This document shows positions 22,400 through 33,688 of a DNA stretch of 64,000 nucleotides, piece by piece. The stretch comes from Hermetia illucens (lineage: Eukaryota; Arthropoda; Insecta; Diptera; Stratiomyidae). The notes beneath the pieces were generated by a model, which saw only the letters and a list, made by a program, of their open reading frames with translations, was not told the origin of the DNA and searched no databases. A program made the position numbers and the translations under genes. The first letter of the stretch is position 1. Each line of letters starts with the position of its first letter. Location of the stretch: the NCBI RefSeq assembly GCF_905115235.1, contig NC_051850.1, positions 112,533,982 to 112,597,981 on the forward strand, written 5' to 3'.

Positions 22400-24440
22400 G
22401 TAGAAACAAGTCTTAGGCGGAAAATTGAATATTCTAATATTATATCTGCCAAAGGGGGGTGCTGAGACTGATGTAGATAGTGAAAAGAATAAGCCTAAAC
22501 TATTAGGGCTTTTCCTTAAGAAACATCTTAACGGTTCCGAGAGCAGATAGCGTAATACTCTACACTTTTTGGATGTCTGATGCTTTTTTCCGGGATGTAT
22601 GCACACTGTCGACGATCTCAGTTTGCCAGAATCCTACAACTTGAGCTGATTGAGTTCCTTGCATTACGGAGTGGATATTTTTATAAGTTCGGGATAATTA
22701 ACTTGCTGTGTGTTAAACATAAATTCTTAACATCTCGGCAGGCCATATCAATAAATTGCAGAACGTCAACGAACGTCTGTTGATTCCGACCAAATAATAA
22801 TAATAATCGTTGGCACAACAATCCATATTGGATCAGGGCCTTGAAGTGTGTTAGAGCACTTCATTCAAGACCGTAACGGTACACTACAGTAAACTGTAGG
22901 AGACAATGTGGTCAGCATTGCGCTCGCCCGAGATTATTACCCTGATTTGACTCAGGTACTCATTCACAGCTGAGTCGACTGGTATCCGACGTCAAATCAC
23001 GATACAAATCCCTCTGCCACCAGCGAGATTTGAACCGCGACCTTCCGTACGACAGCCTTGTGCTCTAACAACTCAGCTATCCGACCAAAACTTTCTCGAA
23101 ATCGATGAAGAGCAGGTGCAGCGAAGATCTGTTGTTGTTGATATGGTCGATGCAAGAGGATCGGGAGCGGAAGCCATGCTGCTCTCTGTTGATCAAGCTT
23201 TCGAGATGTTTTTTGATGCGTTCCAGGATTATTTTCGCTATTATCTTTGCGACGGTATGAAGCACGCAGATACCCTTCCAATTGTCACACTCAAAACGCC
23301 CCCTTTTTGGAATTTTAATTATCATCCCCTGCTTCCACTCTCTAAAAGAGTCTCGGATACAAAAGGAGGAACCTCACAGGGCCATTGAAAGGTTTGCGAC
23401 CACATGCAAGCTCTTTCGTGATGCCGTATACAATTCTGAAATCATTACGATCTGCGACATCTTCCCTGGCAAGCGCAATACCTCTTTTCATGGCGTTTTT
23501 CATGGCGTACATTACGCTGAACTTCTCGTGATTTGACTCGATGTCAGGGTTCAAGTCGTCACGCCCGCCATCACTCGTCGCGGTCAGTAGAGCCTTTAAC
23601 CCCTTCCGTTCATCGAATCGCTTCCACGACTCCACAGCCAGCCAGATCTTATGACACTCTTTCGGGACGTGGCTGACGACCTGTAAAGCATCCGAGAAAA
23701 GAACATTTTTGACGGTGGCTTATGATATTCTCAAGCGCTTTACTCAGAAGATCCTCCGTTCGATCGGCGAGATAGCTCTCCCACTGTCGAACGACAGCTA
23801 GGTCGTGCAAGCGGTCGATGTTAAACTTAGAGGGTCGCAGTTCCCCACCCTTGTGAGAAGTGGCGTACGCAACACGTAAGCGACCATCAGATGGTGATCG
23901 CTTTCGAGGCTTATGTCAGCGCCTCTCTTATCATGCACATCTAAAATACAACTAAATCTACTGTTGATCGCGAAGTGGTCGCTGTGATTGCTCATACGGC
24001 GTCAGCCAATTAAAACCCAACTGACTTTATGACAGGCTTTGTGCTCGAACAGTGTGCCACCAATGACGAGGCGGTGTAAATTGTAAATCCACGAACCTCC
24101 CACCATTACCATTACGGTTGCCAAGACCGTGTTTCCCCATCACATGTCCAAGCAAGATGTTGTCAGATCCCACCTTGAGAGAAAGGTCTGTCAGAAATCG
24201 GCTCCCAGGTCAAGAGAGCGAGTTTTGCTGTAGCTGTCAAAAGCAACCCGACCACGGATTCGCGTCCGCTAGCAATTGGCTTTCTAGAGTACAAAAGCAC
24301 ACTGCCGCAAAAGGAAGAGGAATACTCTCTAAAATCCAACCATCTTACTTCGCTTAGGCCCTAGGCACCGCTCAAGGAGAAGACATTCGGAGGACCCCCG
24401 CTACCGTTGTGTGCACATTCCAAAAACCAATCATAGTCCG
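22400..24440 (-). mobile_element. LINE-B copy 3 (CR1/RTE-like) with SINE insertion
   Basis: Minus strand. 24360-24100 matches the endonuclease start seen at 49.6 kb. 23995-23800 gives the endonuclease end (HFAINSRFSCILDVHDKRGAD, SLESDHHLMVAYV). The linker at 23635-23342 reads RNDFRIVYGITKELACGRKP. RT starts at 23325: NWKGICVLHTVAKIIAKIIL, REQHGFRSRSSCIDHIN, LHLLFIDFEKVLV. A SINE interrupts it at 22795-23082; weakly readable RT goes on to about 22400. Many frame breaks. Confidence 0.75.
22795..23082 (-). mobile_element. tRNA-derived SINE, copy 4 (near full length)
   Basis: 288 bp on the minus strand, from a GGATAGCTGAGTTGTTAGAG head through GCGGTTCAAATCTCGC (B box) to GGATTGTTGTGCCAACGATT and ATT repeats. 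Flanked by GACCAAA at 22788-22794 and 23083-23089 (CCGACCAAA if two head bases are counted as target). It sits in the RT of LINE-B. Confidence 0.85.
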
Positions 24441-24449
24441 TTTTTGATA

Positions 24450-25880
24450 GCCAAAGGTCATTGCCATGCGGTCAGTTCTTGTCCGAGGCGTTTTTGACGT
24501 TTCGGTAGCAGTAGAGTTTCAAAATTTTGCAGGTTGCTAGCTCACAAATTTCGCCTCCTACGAGTGTATTCTTAAGCTCCAACTCACAGGTCACCGAATG
24601 ATTGGTCGTCATTGCTCCAAGCTTTAATGGTATCTAGCCTATATACGCCGTTAGTCGGTTTCCGTTTCATCTACAAATCAAAGTGAGTATGCCAGAAAAT
24701 TTCTGGATGTATACTTCAAAATGGGTTTTAACATATGTTGAGCTGTACATCCACCGAACTAGTTGTAGAAAAAACACAGGTTCTAGCTTCGCAGTTCTAC
24801 AGAAATTCTACTATTGTTCATGATGGAGAAATATTTCCAATAATTTATAGTTTAGTTACATCCTTAAATATGTAATTATTAGGACCGATATAGTTGGTGT
24901 GTGTAGTTTCGCCGATTTACGCGTACATAACTACTTCAGTTCTCTAAGAGTCCACCATAAAACCCTTTAAAAGATACCAAGTATGGATTGTTTACAAAAT
25001 GTATCCATATGGTCATTTTTGTAACCAAAAATTTTGCGTTAATTACAAAAGCAAAATCATCTGCAAAAACTCGTGTAAAAATTTCTTCGTCTCTCACAAG
25101 CTATAGAACAGAATCTGTGACCAAAAACTACGGACCCATGTGGACCAATTTTAAAAAGTAATATTTTTAGATTTGAACAATTGTAAATTTTATCTTCATG
25201 GATTCTTCAGTTATCCTGTTGAAATATGAAGTAATATTGCTCCAGCTTCTAATTTTGTGTAACTAGTTTAAACTCTAACAATTCTTTGGTATATAATTTA
25301 TATATATGATAATAAATCATGCAGCCCTCCGCGAAGGTATTAGGTGATCTTTCGTAGTAATAAAATGAGAAGCTATCAGTACCATCCAGGTTAAACATTG
25401 CTTCGCCTGTCCTCAGTTCAAGAAACGTAGACCCTAGAAAATTCCAAACAGCAGAAACTGTATGTGCCTGCAATTCAGGTTGGTTTTGTTTAATTTGCTT
25501 TTCATTTTAATCTTGGTAATTTCTTGGGTGTTGCTCGAATTGTATGGCAATTTACCTCATAGAAAATCCAGAATTTAAAGTTATATCTAAAATATTTCAA
25601 TGTTTCCATTCTAAAGAACTCTGATTTCAATGTTTCCATTTTAAAGAAATCATTAAAACGGGGGTATTACAAGAGCATTCCCAATAACAAGCCCTCGAAT
25701 ATCCATGACCTCCATCACTTCAGTAAGAATATCGCCTGGGTCGACGGAGTTGTATTTATGAAAGCATCTTAACGCCCACTTAACAGGGATAAATGGATTT
25801 ACTTTTGAATGCCAAAATGAGAATTCTAGCTAAGCTATATAGATGGTTTACCTTACTCTCACTTTCAGACATTGGTGTCA
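24450..25880. other. Intergenic, nothing recognised
   Basis: AT-rich sequence without a supported exon. A short tandem duplication of about 25 bp (TTTCAATGTTTCCATT twice) lies near 25597-25650. Confidence 0.5.
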
Positions 25881-25884
25881 ATCG

Positions 25885-28430
25885 TCATCATCATCATCAT
25901 CAACAGCGCAACAACCGGTATCCGGTCTAGGCCTGCCTTAATAAGGAACTCCAGACATCCCGGTTTTGCGCCGAAGTCCAACAATTCGATATCCCTAAAA
26001 GCTGTCTGGCGTCTTGACCTACACCATCGCTCCATCTTAGGCAGGGTCTGCCTCGTCTTCTTTTCCTACCATAGATATTGCCCTTATAGACTTTCCGGGT
26101 GGGATCATCCTCATCCATACGGATTAAGTGATTCGCCCACCGTAACCTATTGAGCCGGATTTTATCCACAACCGGACGGTCATGGTATCGCTCATAGATT
26201 TCGTCATTGTGTAGGCTACGGAATCGTCCATCCTCATGTAGGGGGCCAAAAATTCTTCGGAGGATTCTTCTCTCGAACGCGGCCAAGAGTTCGCAATTTT
26301 TCTTGCTAAGAACCCAAGTTTCCGAGGAATACATGAGGACTGGCAAGATCATAGTCTTGTACAGTAAGAGCTTTGACCCTATGGTGAGACGTTTCGAGCG
26401 GAACAGTCTTTGTAAGCTGAAGTAGGCTCTGTTGGCTGACAACAACCGTGCGCGGATTTCATCATCGTAGTTGTTATCGGTTGTGATTTTCGACCCTAGA
26501 TAGGAGAAATTGTCAACGGTCTCAAAGTTGTATTCCCTTATCCTTATTCTTGTTCGTGCTTGTGTTTGACCAGTGCGGTTTGATGTTGTTGGTTGATTCG
26601 TCTTCGGTGCTGACGTTGCCACCATGTATTTTGTCTTGCCTTCATTGATGTGCAGCCCAAGATCTCGCGCCGCCTGCTCGATCTGGATGAAGGCAGCTTG
26701 CACGACTCGGGTGGTTCTTTCCATGATGTCGATATCGTCAGCATAGGCCAGTAGTTGGGTGGACTTGAAGAGGATCGTACCTCTTGCATTTACCTCAGCA
26801 TCACGGATCACTTTCTTGAGGGCCAGGTTAAAGAGGACACATGATAGGGCATCCCCTTGTCGTAGACCGTTGTTGATGTCGAATGGTCTTGAGGGTGATC
26901 CTGCTGCTTTTATCTGGCCTCGTACATTGGTCAGGGTCAGCCTAGTCAATCTTATTAATTTCGTCGGGATACCGAATTCTCTCATGGCCGTGTACAGTTT
27001 TACCCTGGCTATGCTATCATAGGCGGCTTTAAAGTCGATGAACAGATGATGCAACTGTTGTCCATATTCCAACAGTTTTTCCATCGCTTGCCGCAGAGAG
27101 AAAATCTGATCTGTTGCTGATTTGCCTGGAGTGAAGCCTCTTTGGTATGGGCCAATGATGTTCTGGGCGTGTGGGGCTATCCGGCCTAGCAAGATAGTGG
27201 AGAATATCTTATAGATGGTACTCAGCAACGTGATACCTCTATAATTGCTGCACTGTGTGATATCTCCCTTTTTATGTATGAGACAGATAATACCTCGTTG
27301 CCAATCGTCCCATACCTTGAGCACAAGTTGATGAACCACTTGGTGTAACTGGTCGCCTCCATATTTAACCAATTCGGCTGTAATTCCATCGGCTCCTGGC
27401 GACTTATCATTTTTTAGCCGGTGAATTGCACGGACTGTTTCTCCTAAACTTTGTGGTGGCAGTATTTGTCCGTCGTCTTCAGTTGGCGGGACCTCCAACT
27501 CACCGATGTTCTGGTTGTTCAGTAACTCATCAAAGTACTCAACCCATCGTTCTAATATGCCCATTCTGTCGGAAATCAGATTTCCCTCTTTGTCTCGGCA
27601 GGATGAGCATCGAGGTGTATAAGACTTCATCCTGCTGACTTGTTGGTAAAACTTGCGCGCCTGGTGCGGTTGCTCCCTGTACTTTTCTAGTTCACGGACT
27701 TGTTGGTTCTCCCAGGCTTCCTTTTTCCGTCTGTGAAGCCCCTTCTCCACTCGACGGAGTTTGTGATAAGTCTCTGCACGTGCCCGCGTTCTTTGAGAAT
27801 GCAACATTACTCGGTATGCGGCATTCTTCCGTTCCGTTGCTAGCTTACATTCATCGTCAAACCAGCCGCTCCGACTCCGTTTGCGGCTGGGGCCAAGTAT
27901 ATTTGTGGTCGTATCCATGATAACGTTCTTCAGGTGATTGTGAAGATCATTTGTTGATGCTTCATCTCCAGGTCCTCTGTTGACTGCAGTTATTGCAGCA
28001 TCCATTTCCCTCTTATAGGTGTCGCGGAGGGTTGTGTTGTGGATGGCTTCAGTGTTCACTCTCACCTGATTGTCAGAGGGGATTCTAGGTGGTATTGTTA
28101 TTCGAGCTCGGAACACCATGCCAACGAGATAGTGATCCGAGTCTATATTGGCCCCCCTATATGTTCTGACATTCATCAAGGCTGAGAGGTGGCGGCGTTT
28201 GATCAACACGTGGTCAATTTGGTTGAAAGTGGTCCCGTCTGGAGAGGCCCATGTATGTTTGTGGACCGCTTTCCGCGCAAACCAGTTACTTCCAACAACC
28301 ATTTCGTGTACCCTGCTAATTAAATAATCCGCAGTCCGTTATCATTTGTTTTTTCGTATAAGCTATGGGAGCCAACGTACCGCCTGAATACGGTGTTGGT
28401 GTCAATGTTTCTGGTTAAACTCACTGACTA
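25885..28430 (-). mobile_element. LINE-A, longest copy
   Basis: Minus-strand non-LTR retrotransposon, 5'-truncated within the endonuclease. The 3' end (left) reads GGTTGTTGCGCTGTTGATG followed by ATG repeats, at 25885-25920. Coding runs from about 28410 to 25927. The first part (NTVFRRYVGSHSLYEKTNDN near 28380) is in a different frame from the long frame that follows, so there is a break near 28310. LINE-D debris abuts it on the right. Clade is uncertain; an AP-endonuclease type with RTE/CR1-like features is likely. Confidence 0.88.
25927..28302 (-). CDS. LINE-A endonuclease (partial)/reverse transcriptase ORF, 791 codons
   Basis: One uninterrupted frame. Residues about 15-70 are the end of the endonuclease (KHTWASPDGTTFNQIDHVLI, GANIDSDHYLVGMVF, holding the SDH box). 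A basic linker follows. RT begins near residue 275 with KSPGADGITAELVKYGG. Then come IHKKGDITQCSNYRGITLLS, GPYQRGFTPGKSATDQIF, motif [12 protein letters not shown], motif B NGLRQGDALSCVLFN, motif C AYADDIDIM, then YLGSKITTDNNYDDEIRARL. The C-terminal arm has RRIFGPLHEDG, RLNRLRWANHLIRMDEDD and KRRRGRPCLRW. The endonuclease N-terminus is missing, so it is not complete. The first ATG is simply the first in the open frame. Confidence 0.88.
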   Translation of the reverse strand: MVVGSNWFARKAVHKHTWASPDGTTFNQIDHVLIKRRHLSALMNVRTYRGANIDSDHYLVGMVFRARITIPPRIPSDNQVRVNTEAIHNTTLRDTYKREMDAAITAVNRGPGDEASTNDLHNHLKNVIMDTTTNILGPSRKRSRSGWFDDECKLATERKNAAYRVMLHSQRTRARAETYHKLRRVEKGLHRRKKEAWENQQVRELEKYREQPHQARKFYQQVSRMKSYTPRCSSCRDKEGNLISDRMGILERWVEYFDELLNNQNIGELEVPPTEDDGQILPPQSLGETVRAIHRLKNDKSPGADGITAELVKYGGDQLHQVVHQLVLKVWDDWQRGIICLIHKKGDITQCSNYRGITLLSTIYKIFSTILLGRIAPHAQNIIGPYQRGFTPGKSATDQIFSLRQAMEKLLEYGQQLHHLFIDFKAAYDSIARVKLYTAMREFGIPTKLIRLTRLTLTNVRGQIKAAGSPSRPFDINNGLRQGDALSCVLFNLALKKVIRDAEVNARGTILFKSTQLLAYADDIDIMERTTRVVQAAFIQIEQAARDLGLHINEGKTKYMVATSAPKTNQPTTSNRTGQTQARTRIRIREYNFETVDNFSYLGSKITTDNNYDDEIRARLLSANRAYFSLQRLFRSKRLTIGSKLLLYKTMILPVLMYSSETWVLSKKNCELLAAFERRILRRIFGPLHEDGRFRSLHNDEIYERYHDRPVVDKIRLNRLRWANHLIRMDEDDPTRKVYKGNIYGRKRRRGRPCLRWSDGVGQDARQLLGISNCWTSAQNRDVWSSLLRQA

Positions 28431-28439
28431 GGATATACA

Positions 28440-28740
28440 TTCATCTAGAAGATCAAACAGATGTGTGTGTATGAGGTGAGCTAGGGGCAAAGCGTCTGTG
28501 ACCCATTGTTCTCAATTCTATATGCTACAGCTAGCGGACATCAGTGGTATCTGATGCGTCCATAGGCGGGGCACTCACATAGAAAATCTTCCATGGATTC
28601 CGCTTCCCCATTATAGGATGGACATGTATCATCTTGAAAAATCCCCATATATCGAACTAGTGAATTATTGCCAGTCAGAATCCACACGAGCCTCAGGAGC
28701 CGGGAGGAATCCCCCTTTCCGTCCCACTATCGACTTTATA
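28440..28740 (-). mobile_element. LINE-D 3' coding fragment
   Basis: The minus strand reads LTGNNSLVRYMGIFQDDTCP followed by YNGEAESMEDFLCECPAYGR. This is the conserved C-terminal zinc-knuckle-like stretch (C..C....E....H/F.L.CP) found after RNase H in R1/I-type LINEs. Confidence 0.7.
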
Positions 28741-30000
28741 GATGTATGTCCTTAAAATGTTCTAAGCTGCTTTTCGCCGATCAGAAGCTTTGCTAAACTT
28801 GGTATCCGGGAAAACGAAAAAAGTACCTATGCAATTTTCCTTTTCGATTGCCAATGTTGAGTTCCACTATGTTGTATTTCCCCTTTTTCGTATATCGAGC
28901 AACTTTTCTCTTAAATTTTTCTCATGTTACTGATACGAGCCCATAGAGTTGTCTGAAATAATAAAAAACTTGTTGTTTCTTTTTCGTTGGTGTGGATATT
29001 TATTCTTGCAAATACCGATATTTCGGGAACCACTTGCTCCCTTCATCAGTGCTAACCAGTCCTGACTGGGTAGAATATGTTTGTTTATTTTTTTGGGCAT
29101 CGATTTGTCGGTCTAAAGATTTTTTAAAAATCGTAGTAAATAATAGTTTCTGCCAATTGTGTTGTGACTGTTTCGAGTTATATAGATTCTGATTTATTCA
29201 GCTGTGGAAAAATCTCTGACGATGAAATCTGTCTACATATTTTATGTGCTGCTTACCAGGATTCATTTATCTTTACTTGAAATAGTAACCGATTGTAATT
29301 GACCGGATTATGAAGAAAGCTTCGATACCTCTTCATGAGCTGATCATCAAATTCTTTGACTTCTTCAACGGCGTTATGGACTCATATTGAGTGCGTGGGT
29401 CACTAAAATAGAGTAGTTTTTAAAATAAAACCCATGCTGAGGGCAAATTACAAAAGAAACTCGTACTTTCGCAGGCAAAATTGAAATCCGGCCAGAGTTA
29501 AAAAATTCGTAATAGTGACATTAATTCTTAGTGTACACACCTTCACAGCGAATGATTTCGTGCACATGGGGGTCAATTTAATCCCAGACCATTTTCGACA
29601 TCAACAAATTAATCGTTGGAAACACCGCATAATTTCACTCAGGCCATAGAGTTGATTTTTTAATTCCCTTTTAAGTGTTAGCACACTCTAACTTTTCATA
29701 AATTTTGGATTTTATTTGCACCTTTACGACTAATTTTCCGACTAACGTCAAAAAAAACAATTTTCTGTGGAATGATTATACCGTAAATTACTATCTAATC
29801 ACTTTTGAAAATAATTTCAGGAGACACCCCTTAATATCCCATCGGTTGTATTCAGTGCTGCCATAAACACTTACGTGCTTCGAAAAAATATTTGTTGACA
29901 GTTCGTTTGACGTCCAATTTTCCTGATGTCTACATTGACTTCTTCCTGTCAGACGTTGTAAATAAAGCAATTTTTCTTATATTACTTGCGGCATTGGCAC
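28740..30000. other. Intergenic, one short repeat motif
   Basis: No gene recognised. At 29000-29055 the sequence CCGATATTTCGGGAACCACT and CTCCCTTCATCAGTGC matches, inverted, the motif at 57165-57215 and resembles untranslated DNA of some retroelements. The last ~100 bp probably hold the NDUFA5 promoter and 5' UTR. Confidence 0.4.
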
Positions 30001-30015
30001 AGTTCATCCGGCAAA

Positions 30016-30582
30016 ATGTCAGGTGCAATCAAGAAGGTATTGGGAGTTAGTGATAAATTACCTTTCACAATCCAACTAAGCCTGGCTTACTGTGTTATGT
30101 CATACCATCCCTAACCTCACTGGTCGTATAGGGCTTCACTAACTGGAACAATTTCTTTTCAGTCAACCGGTCTCACGGGCTTGGCTGTAGCTGCAAACCC
30201 GCATCACACTTTGGGCATCCTTTACTCGAAAATTTTGAGAACTCTAACCAAAATGCCAGGCGATGCTGCTTATAGGAAATACACCGAGAAGATTGTCACT
30301 GAACGCAACAAGATTCTCTCTAGTGTGAGTTACACATATTGGAATTCTGTAAACGACTTGTACTAATGGATCGTATCGTGTCCTTTCCAGACGAAAGATG
30401 TTGGCGCTGTCGAGAAGGCTATTGGATGCGGACAAGTGGAAGAACTCATCGTCCAAGCCGAAAATGAACTGATCCTTGCCCGTAAAATGTTGGGTTGGAA
30501 ACCATGGGAACCTCTCATTAAACCAATTCCAGCGAAGCAATGGGACTGGCCCCCAGCACAAATCAAGGAACCGAAAATTTAG
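30016..30582 (+). CDS. NDUFA5: NADH dehydrogenase [ubiquinone] 1 alpha subcomplex subunit 5 (NDUFA5, B13)
   Basis: Three phase-0 exons: 30016-30036 (MSGAIKK), 30163-30324 and 30391-30582 (TAG). The protein is 124 aa, matching the usual 115-125. Introns are 126 and 66 bp with GTATTG/TTTCAG and GTGAGT/TTCCAG ends. The product reads [49 protein letters not shown], then [34 protein letters not shown] and [11 protein letters not shown]. This is the NDUFA5 family throughout, including the ETC complex I helical pair and the KPWEPL...QW.WP tail. It is an accessory subunit of the complex I peripheral arm in mitochondria. Family members lack a cleaved N-terminal presequence, and none is evident here. 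Confidence 0.96.
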
Positions 30583-30604
30583 AAACTGCAATTAGAAGAG
30601 TCAT

Positions 30605-30862
30605 TTAAATCAGCAAAATATAAGTCCTATTAAAGTAAATAATGTTTAGACTAATTCTTGGAAATCCCAAGGGCGCCTTTATTTCTATCTGTTTTATCCA
30701 CTGATAATTGACAACGCAGCCCTCTTCCTGTAGTAGGATGCTGTGAACTCGGGCATTATCGAAACTTTTGAATTCGTTGAGACTAATCCTGATTACATCG
30801 TTTTCTCCATTCAGATAAGGCAAAACAACGATTGCCATTGGGAAGGGAAATATCAGTAACAA
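30605..30862 (-). other. Unassigned antisense open frame past NDUFA5
   Basis: An 85-codon minus-strand frame (YLNGENDVIRISLNEFKSF, CVVNYQWIKQIEIKAPLGFP) overlaps the NDUFA5 3' UTR. The composition looks protein-like, but I recognise no family, and no splice partner was found. It may be chance. Confidence 0.2.
30629..30634 (+). terminator. Candidate poly(A) signal of NDUFA5
   Basis: ATTAAA, a common variant signal, 46 bp after the stop. Confidence 0.5.
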
Positions 30863-31049
30863 TAGATTTGGATCGGCCTCAATTGAAAAGTCACTACGCT
30901 AAAAATTATATGGTCATCAGCCTTTTTTAAACTTCACTTTCAATTATTGTAGGTTGTACATTCATTTCTTCAATTAATGCGGTTAAACCAATCATCATGC
31001 TTCCAAAACGATCCATAACTTTAGAACATGTGGACCCAAAAAGTAGAAA

Positions 31050-32130
31050 GAAACATCAAATATCATCACAATCATCAGCCCAGCCACCCGTAGTCTAGGT
31101 CCGTCAATTCGACATCCTTAGCGGTTGCCTGACCCCATCGTTCCGTCTAAGCGGGATATACTACGTCTTCTTTTCCTACCAGCTACCAAGTAGCTAATTG
31201 GGCACGATTTTATCCACAACCAAATTATCGTAATATCGTTTATAGACCACGGATTCATCTATCTTCCTGAAAGGAGCTAAAAATTCCTCGAAGGATTCTC
31301 GCATTCGAGGACTGGCAAAATCATTGCCTTGTACAGTAGGAACTTTGATCTTTTGACTCTGTTGACTGCTAACAACCGTGCGTCGATTTCGTCATTATAG
31401 CTGTTATCGGTTATGATTTTCGACTCCCTAAAAAAGGGAAATGTTGGACAGTTTCAAAGTTGTTGTCTTTTATATTCATTGTTTTCAGTTGTGTAATGGG
31501 TTTTAGATCGTTTTTGTATGTACTTCGCCTTGCCTTCGTGGCTGCCCAAAATCTTGCCCATTTTTACTCAATTTGGATGAAGTATGGAATTAATTGACTG
31601 GGCGCAGGGAGAAAATTCCGATTTGCCACTGCTTTGCCTGGGATGACGCCTCTTTTGTATTGGCGGATGGTGTTAGCTAAGCAAATTAAAAGAGAATATC
31701 TTATAGATGGTGCTCAGCAACGTAGTACCTATATTATTGCAACGAGTGATATCCTCTTTTTCATGTACGGGATAGATAATGTCTCGTTGCCAATCATTAG
31801 GCATTGATTCTCTATATCAAGCCTTGAACATAAATTAATGAACCGCTTGATGTAGTTGGTCGCCCACATATTTAACCAGTTCGGCTGTTATTTTATCGAC
31901 TCTCGGTGAAAACCAATGGGGTGCACACTTACCGTGTCTTTCAAGTTCAGTGGTGGAAGCGTTTTTCCGCCTGTGAAGTCGCTTGATCTGCTTGATGAGG
32001 TTCGTGGTAAGCGTGCCCGCGTTCTTTGAGATTAGTGCGTATTGTACGAAATACAGCACGATTTCAGTCCATTCCTAGCTTACAATCATCGTCGCACCAA
32101 TCGTTCCGAGACATTGGTTCTTTTTCTTGG
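31050..32130 (-). mobile_element. LINE-A, heavily decayed copy 3
   Basis: The minus strand matches the 25.9-28.3 kb copy in patches: the C-terminal arm near 31130-31330, the 'YNDEI' and RT-thumb stretch near 31380-31480, QYKRGVIPGKA near 31630-31670, CNNIGTTLLSTIYKIF near 31700, and LVKYVGDQLHQAVH near 31835-31880. It has large internal deletions and many breaks, so is older than copy 1 or 2. Confidence 0.7.
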
Positions 32131-32574
32131 CAGAGTTGTCGTTGTGTTTATTAAAACCTGAATATGGAACAATTGCAATGTTTCCCGCTTTTTGACGCAT
32201 TAATTTTCCATTATTCGCAATTAGAGCTACCAGTCATTAAGGCCAGGTTTTTGATTTTGATTTTGTTGAGCAGCTCAGACTTTTTGACACTATTCACGGA
32301 AAACGTTTTAATTTTGTAACGGTAAAAGACAGAAGCCAATCCATAAAACAATTTTGCTCGAAGGAGTGGTGCTATCCACTATTGAATATTGGAATATTGA
32401 AAAAACAATGTATCTTTTAGTCATTGGAAATCAAAATTCCAAAAACCGATACACACAAAAAAAGTCGAATCCAAGTTAATCAAATTGCATGTTAAATTAT
32501 TCCAGGGAGCGGTGTCAGATAAGTTGCCTGAACTTCATTTGGTAGGAGTAAAGAGGGCCTCCATTTAACAAGCT

Positions 32575-32910
32575 TAAGGTCACAGTAGATCTACTATAGG
32601 CAGTACCCTTACAAAAATGACCCCACTTGCAAATGTGCTTGCAGAAGCTTATCTGTACACATCAGAGACGCTAAACAAGGAAAAGGCATAATCTTCGTCA
32701 AATCGTATTGGTAAGAGAGAGACCGGTGAACTTTTGCTATTCTGGTACTACGGCGTGCTCACCCATATAGCAAAAAGTTGTTTCACGTATTCACTTATAC
32801 ATAAGCAAAAACTTGCTAATCTCACCAATACATTTTCAAGTCCGGGCGGTATGTCAAACACAGCTGATCGGGTTTTCGGTACATCTCGCTCATGCTCAAG
32901 GGCAAAACAA
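32575..32910 (+). repeat. Repeat family G, copy 1
   Basis: About 335 bp that recur at 33165-33685: CTTCGTCAAATCG, TAAGAGAGAGA, CTTTTGCTATTCT, TTTCACGTATTCACTTAT, AATCTCACCAATACATT, TCCGGGCGG.ATGTCAAACA, ATGCTCAAGGG. There is no convincing coding capacity and the family is not recognised. Confidence 0.6.
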
Positions 32911-33164
32911 TTTGAAATCGTGTGTACTCGCACTGACTTCCCCCCTTGATGGGCAAGGGGGAGTGAGGTAGCTGTCTAGTATCTAACTGTGCTTAAGGTA
33001 TCAAACTGCAGAATATTATAAGAGGAAGCATTCTTCTCTTAATCCGGCATAATAAAAAAAATTAAAGATGTTTTCCGAAAAATAGCGCCTCAGAAGAGTC
33101 GACGGCTTCAAACCGCATTAACTGATGCGACAGAACATCAACACAATCTCACTGGCACAATGAG

Positions 33165-33685
33165 TGCGCTACACCACAGTATATCTAATAGGCAATGCCC
33201 ACACTAAAATGCCCCGACTTGCAAATGTATTGCGGAAGCTTATCCGTACACATGATAGGCGCTAAAGAAGGACAAAGCATAACCTTCGTCAAATCGGATT
33301 AGTAAGAGAGAGATGAAAAGATCATGTCAACCATATTTGAGTGAATGAAAAATTATGTGTCACGGCCGCTTTCGGATTTGTATATTTTTGTAATTTGAAT
33401 CGAAAAAAGAGAAATATCTAAATGAAAAAAAGCATTTGAATGGCAACTATATTTAGAAGGTGCCAATACGATAGTTTCATTCATGAAATGCGTGCATCTC
33501 GAGAATGAGCTTTTGCTATTCTAGCGCTAATGCGTGGTCACCTATTTGGCCAAAAGTAGTTTCACGTATTCACTTATCCATAGACAAAAATGTGGCAATC
33601 TCACCAATACATTGGCAAATCCGGGCGGCATGTCAAACACAGCTGATCCGACTTTCGTTATACCACGTTCATGCTCAAGGGTACG
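33165..33685 (+). repeat. Repeat family G, copy 2
   Basis: Direct repeat of 32575-32910, with about 180 extra bp (33317-33500) between TAAGAGAGAGAT and GAGCTTTTGCTATTCTAG. The extra bases are either lost from copy 1 or inserted here. The repeat ends where a truncated LINE-A begins. Confidence 0.6.
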
Positions 33686-33688
33686 TAG

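Noticed and set aside
25885-25907. CAT/ATC microsatellite as an independent simple repeat
   Set aside because: It is the 3' tail of the LINE-A copy on the minus strand.
26207-27638. Plus-strand proteins opposite LINE-A
   Set aside because: They are shadows of the minus-strand LINE-A frame; the same shadows recur at 11.5 and 10.9 kb.
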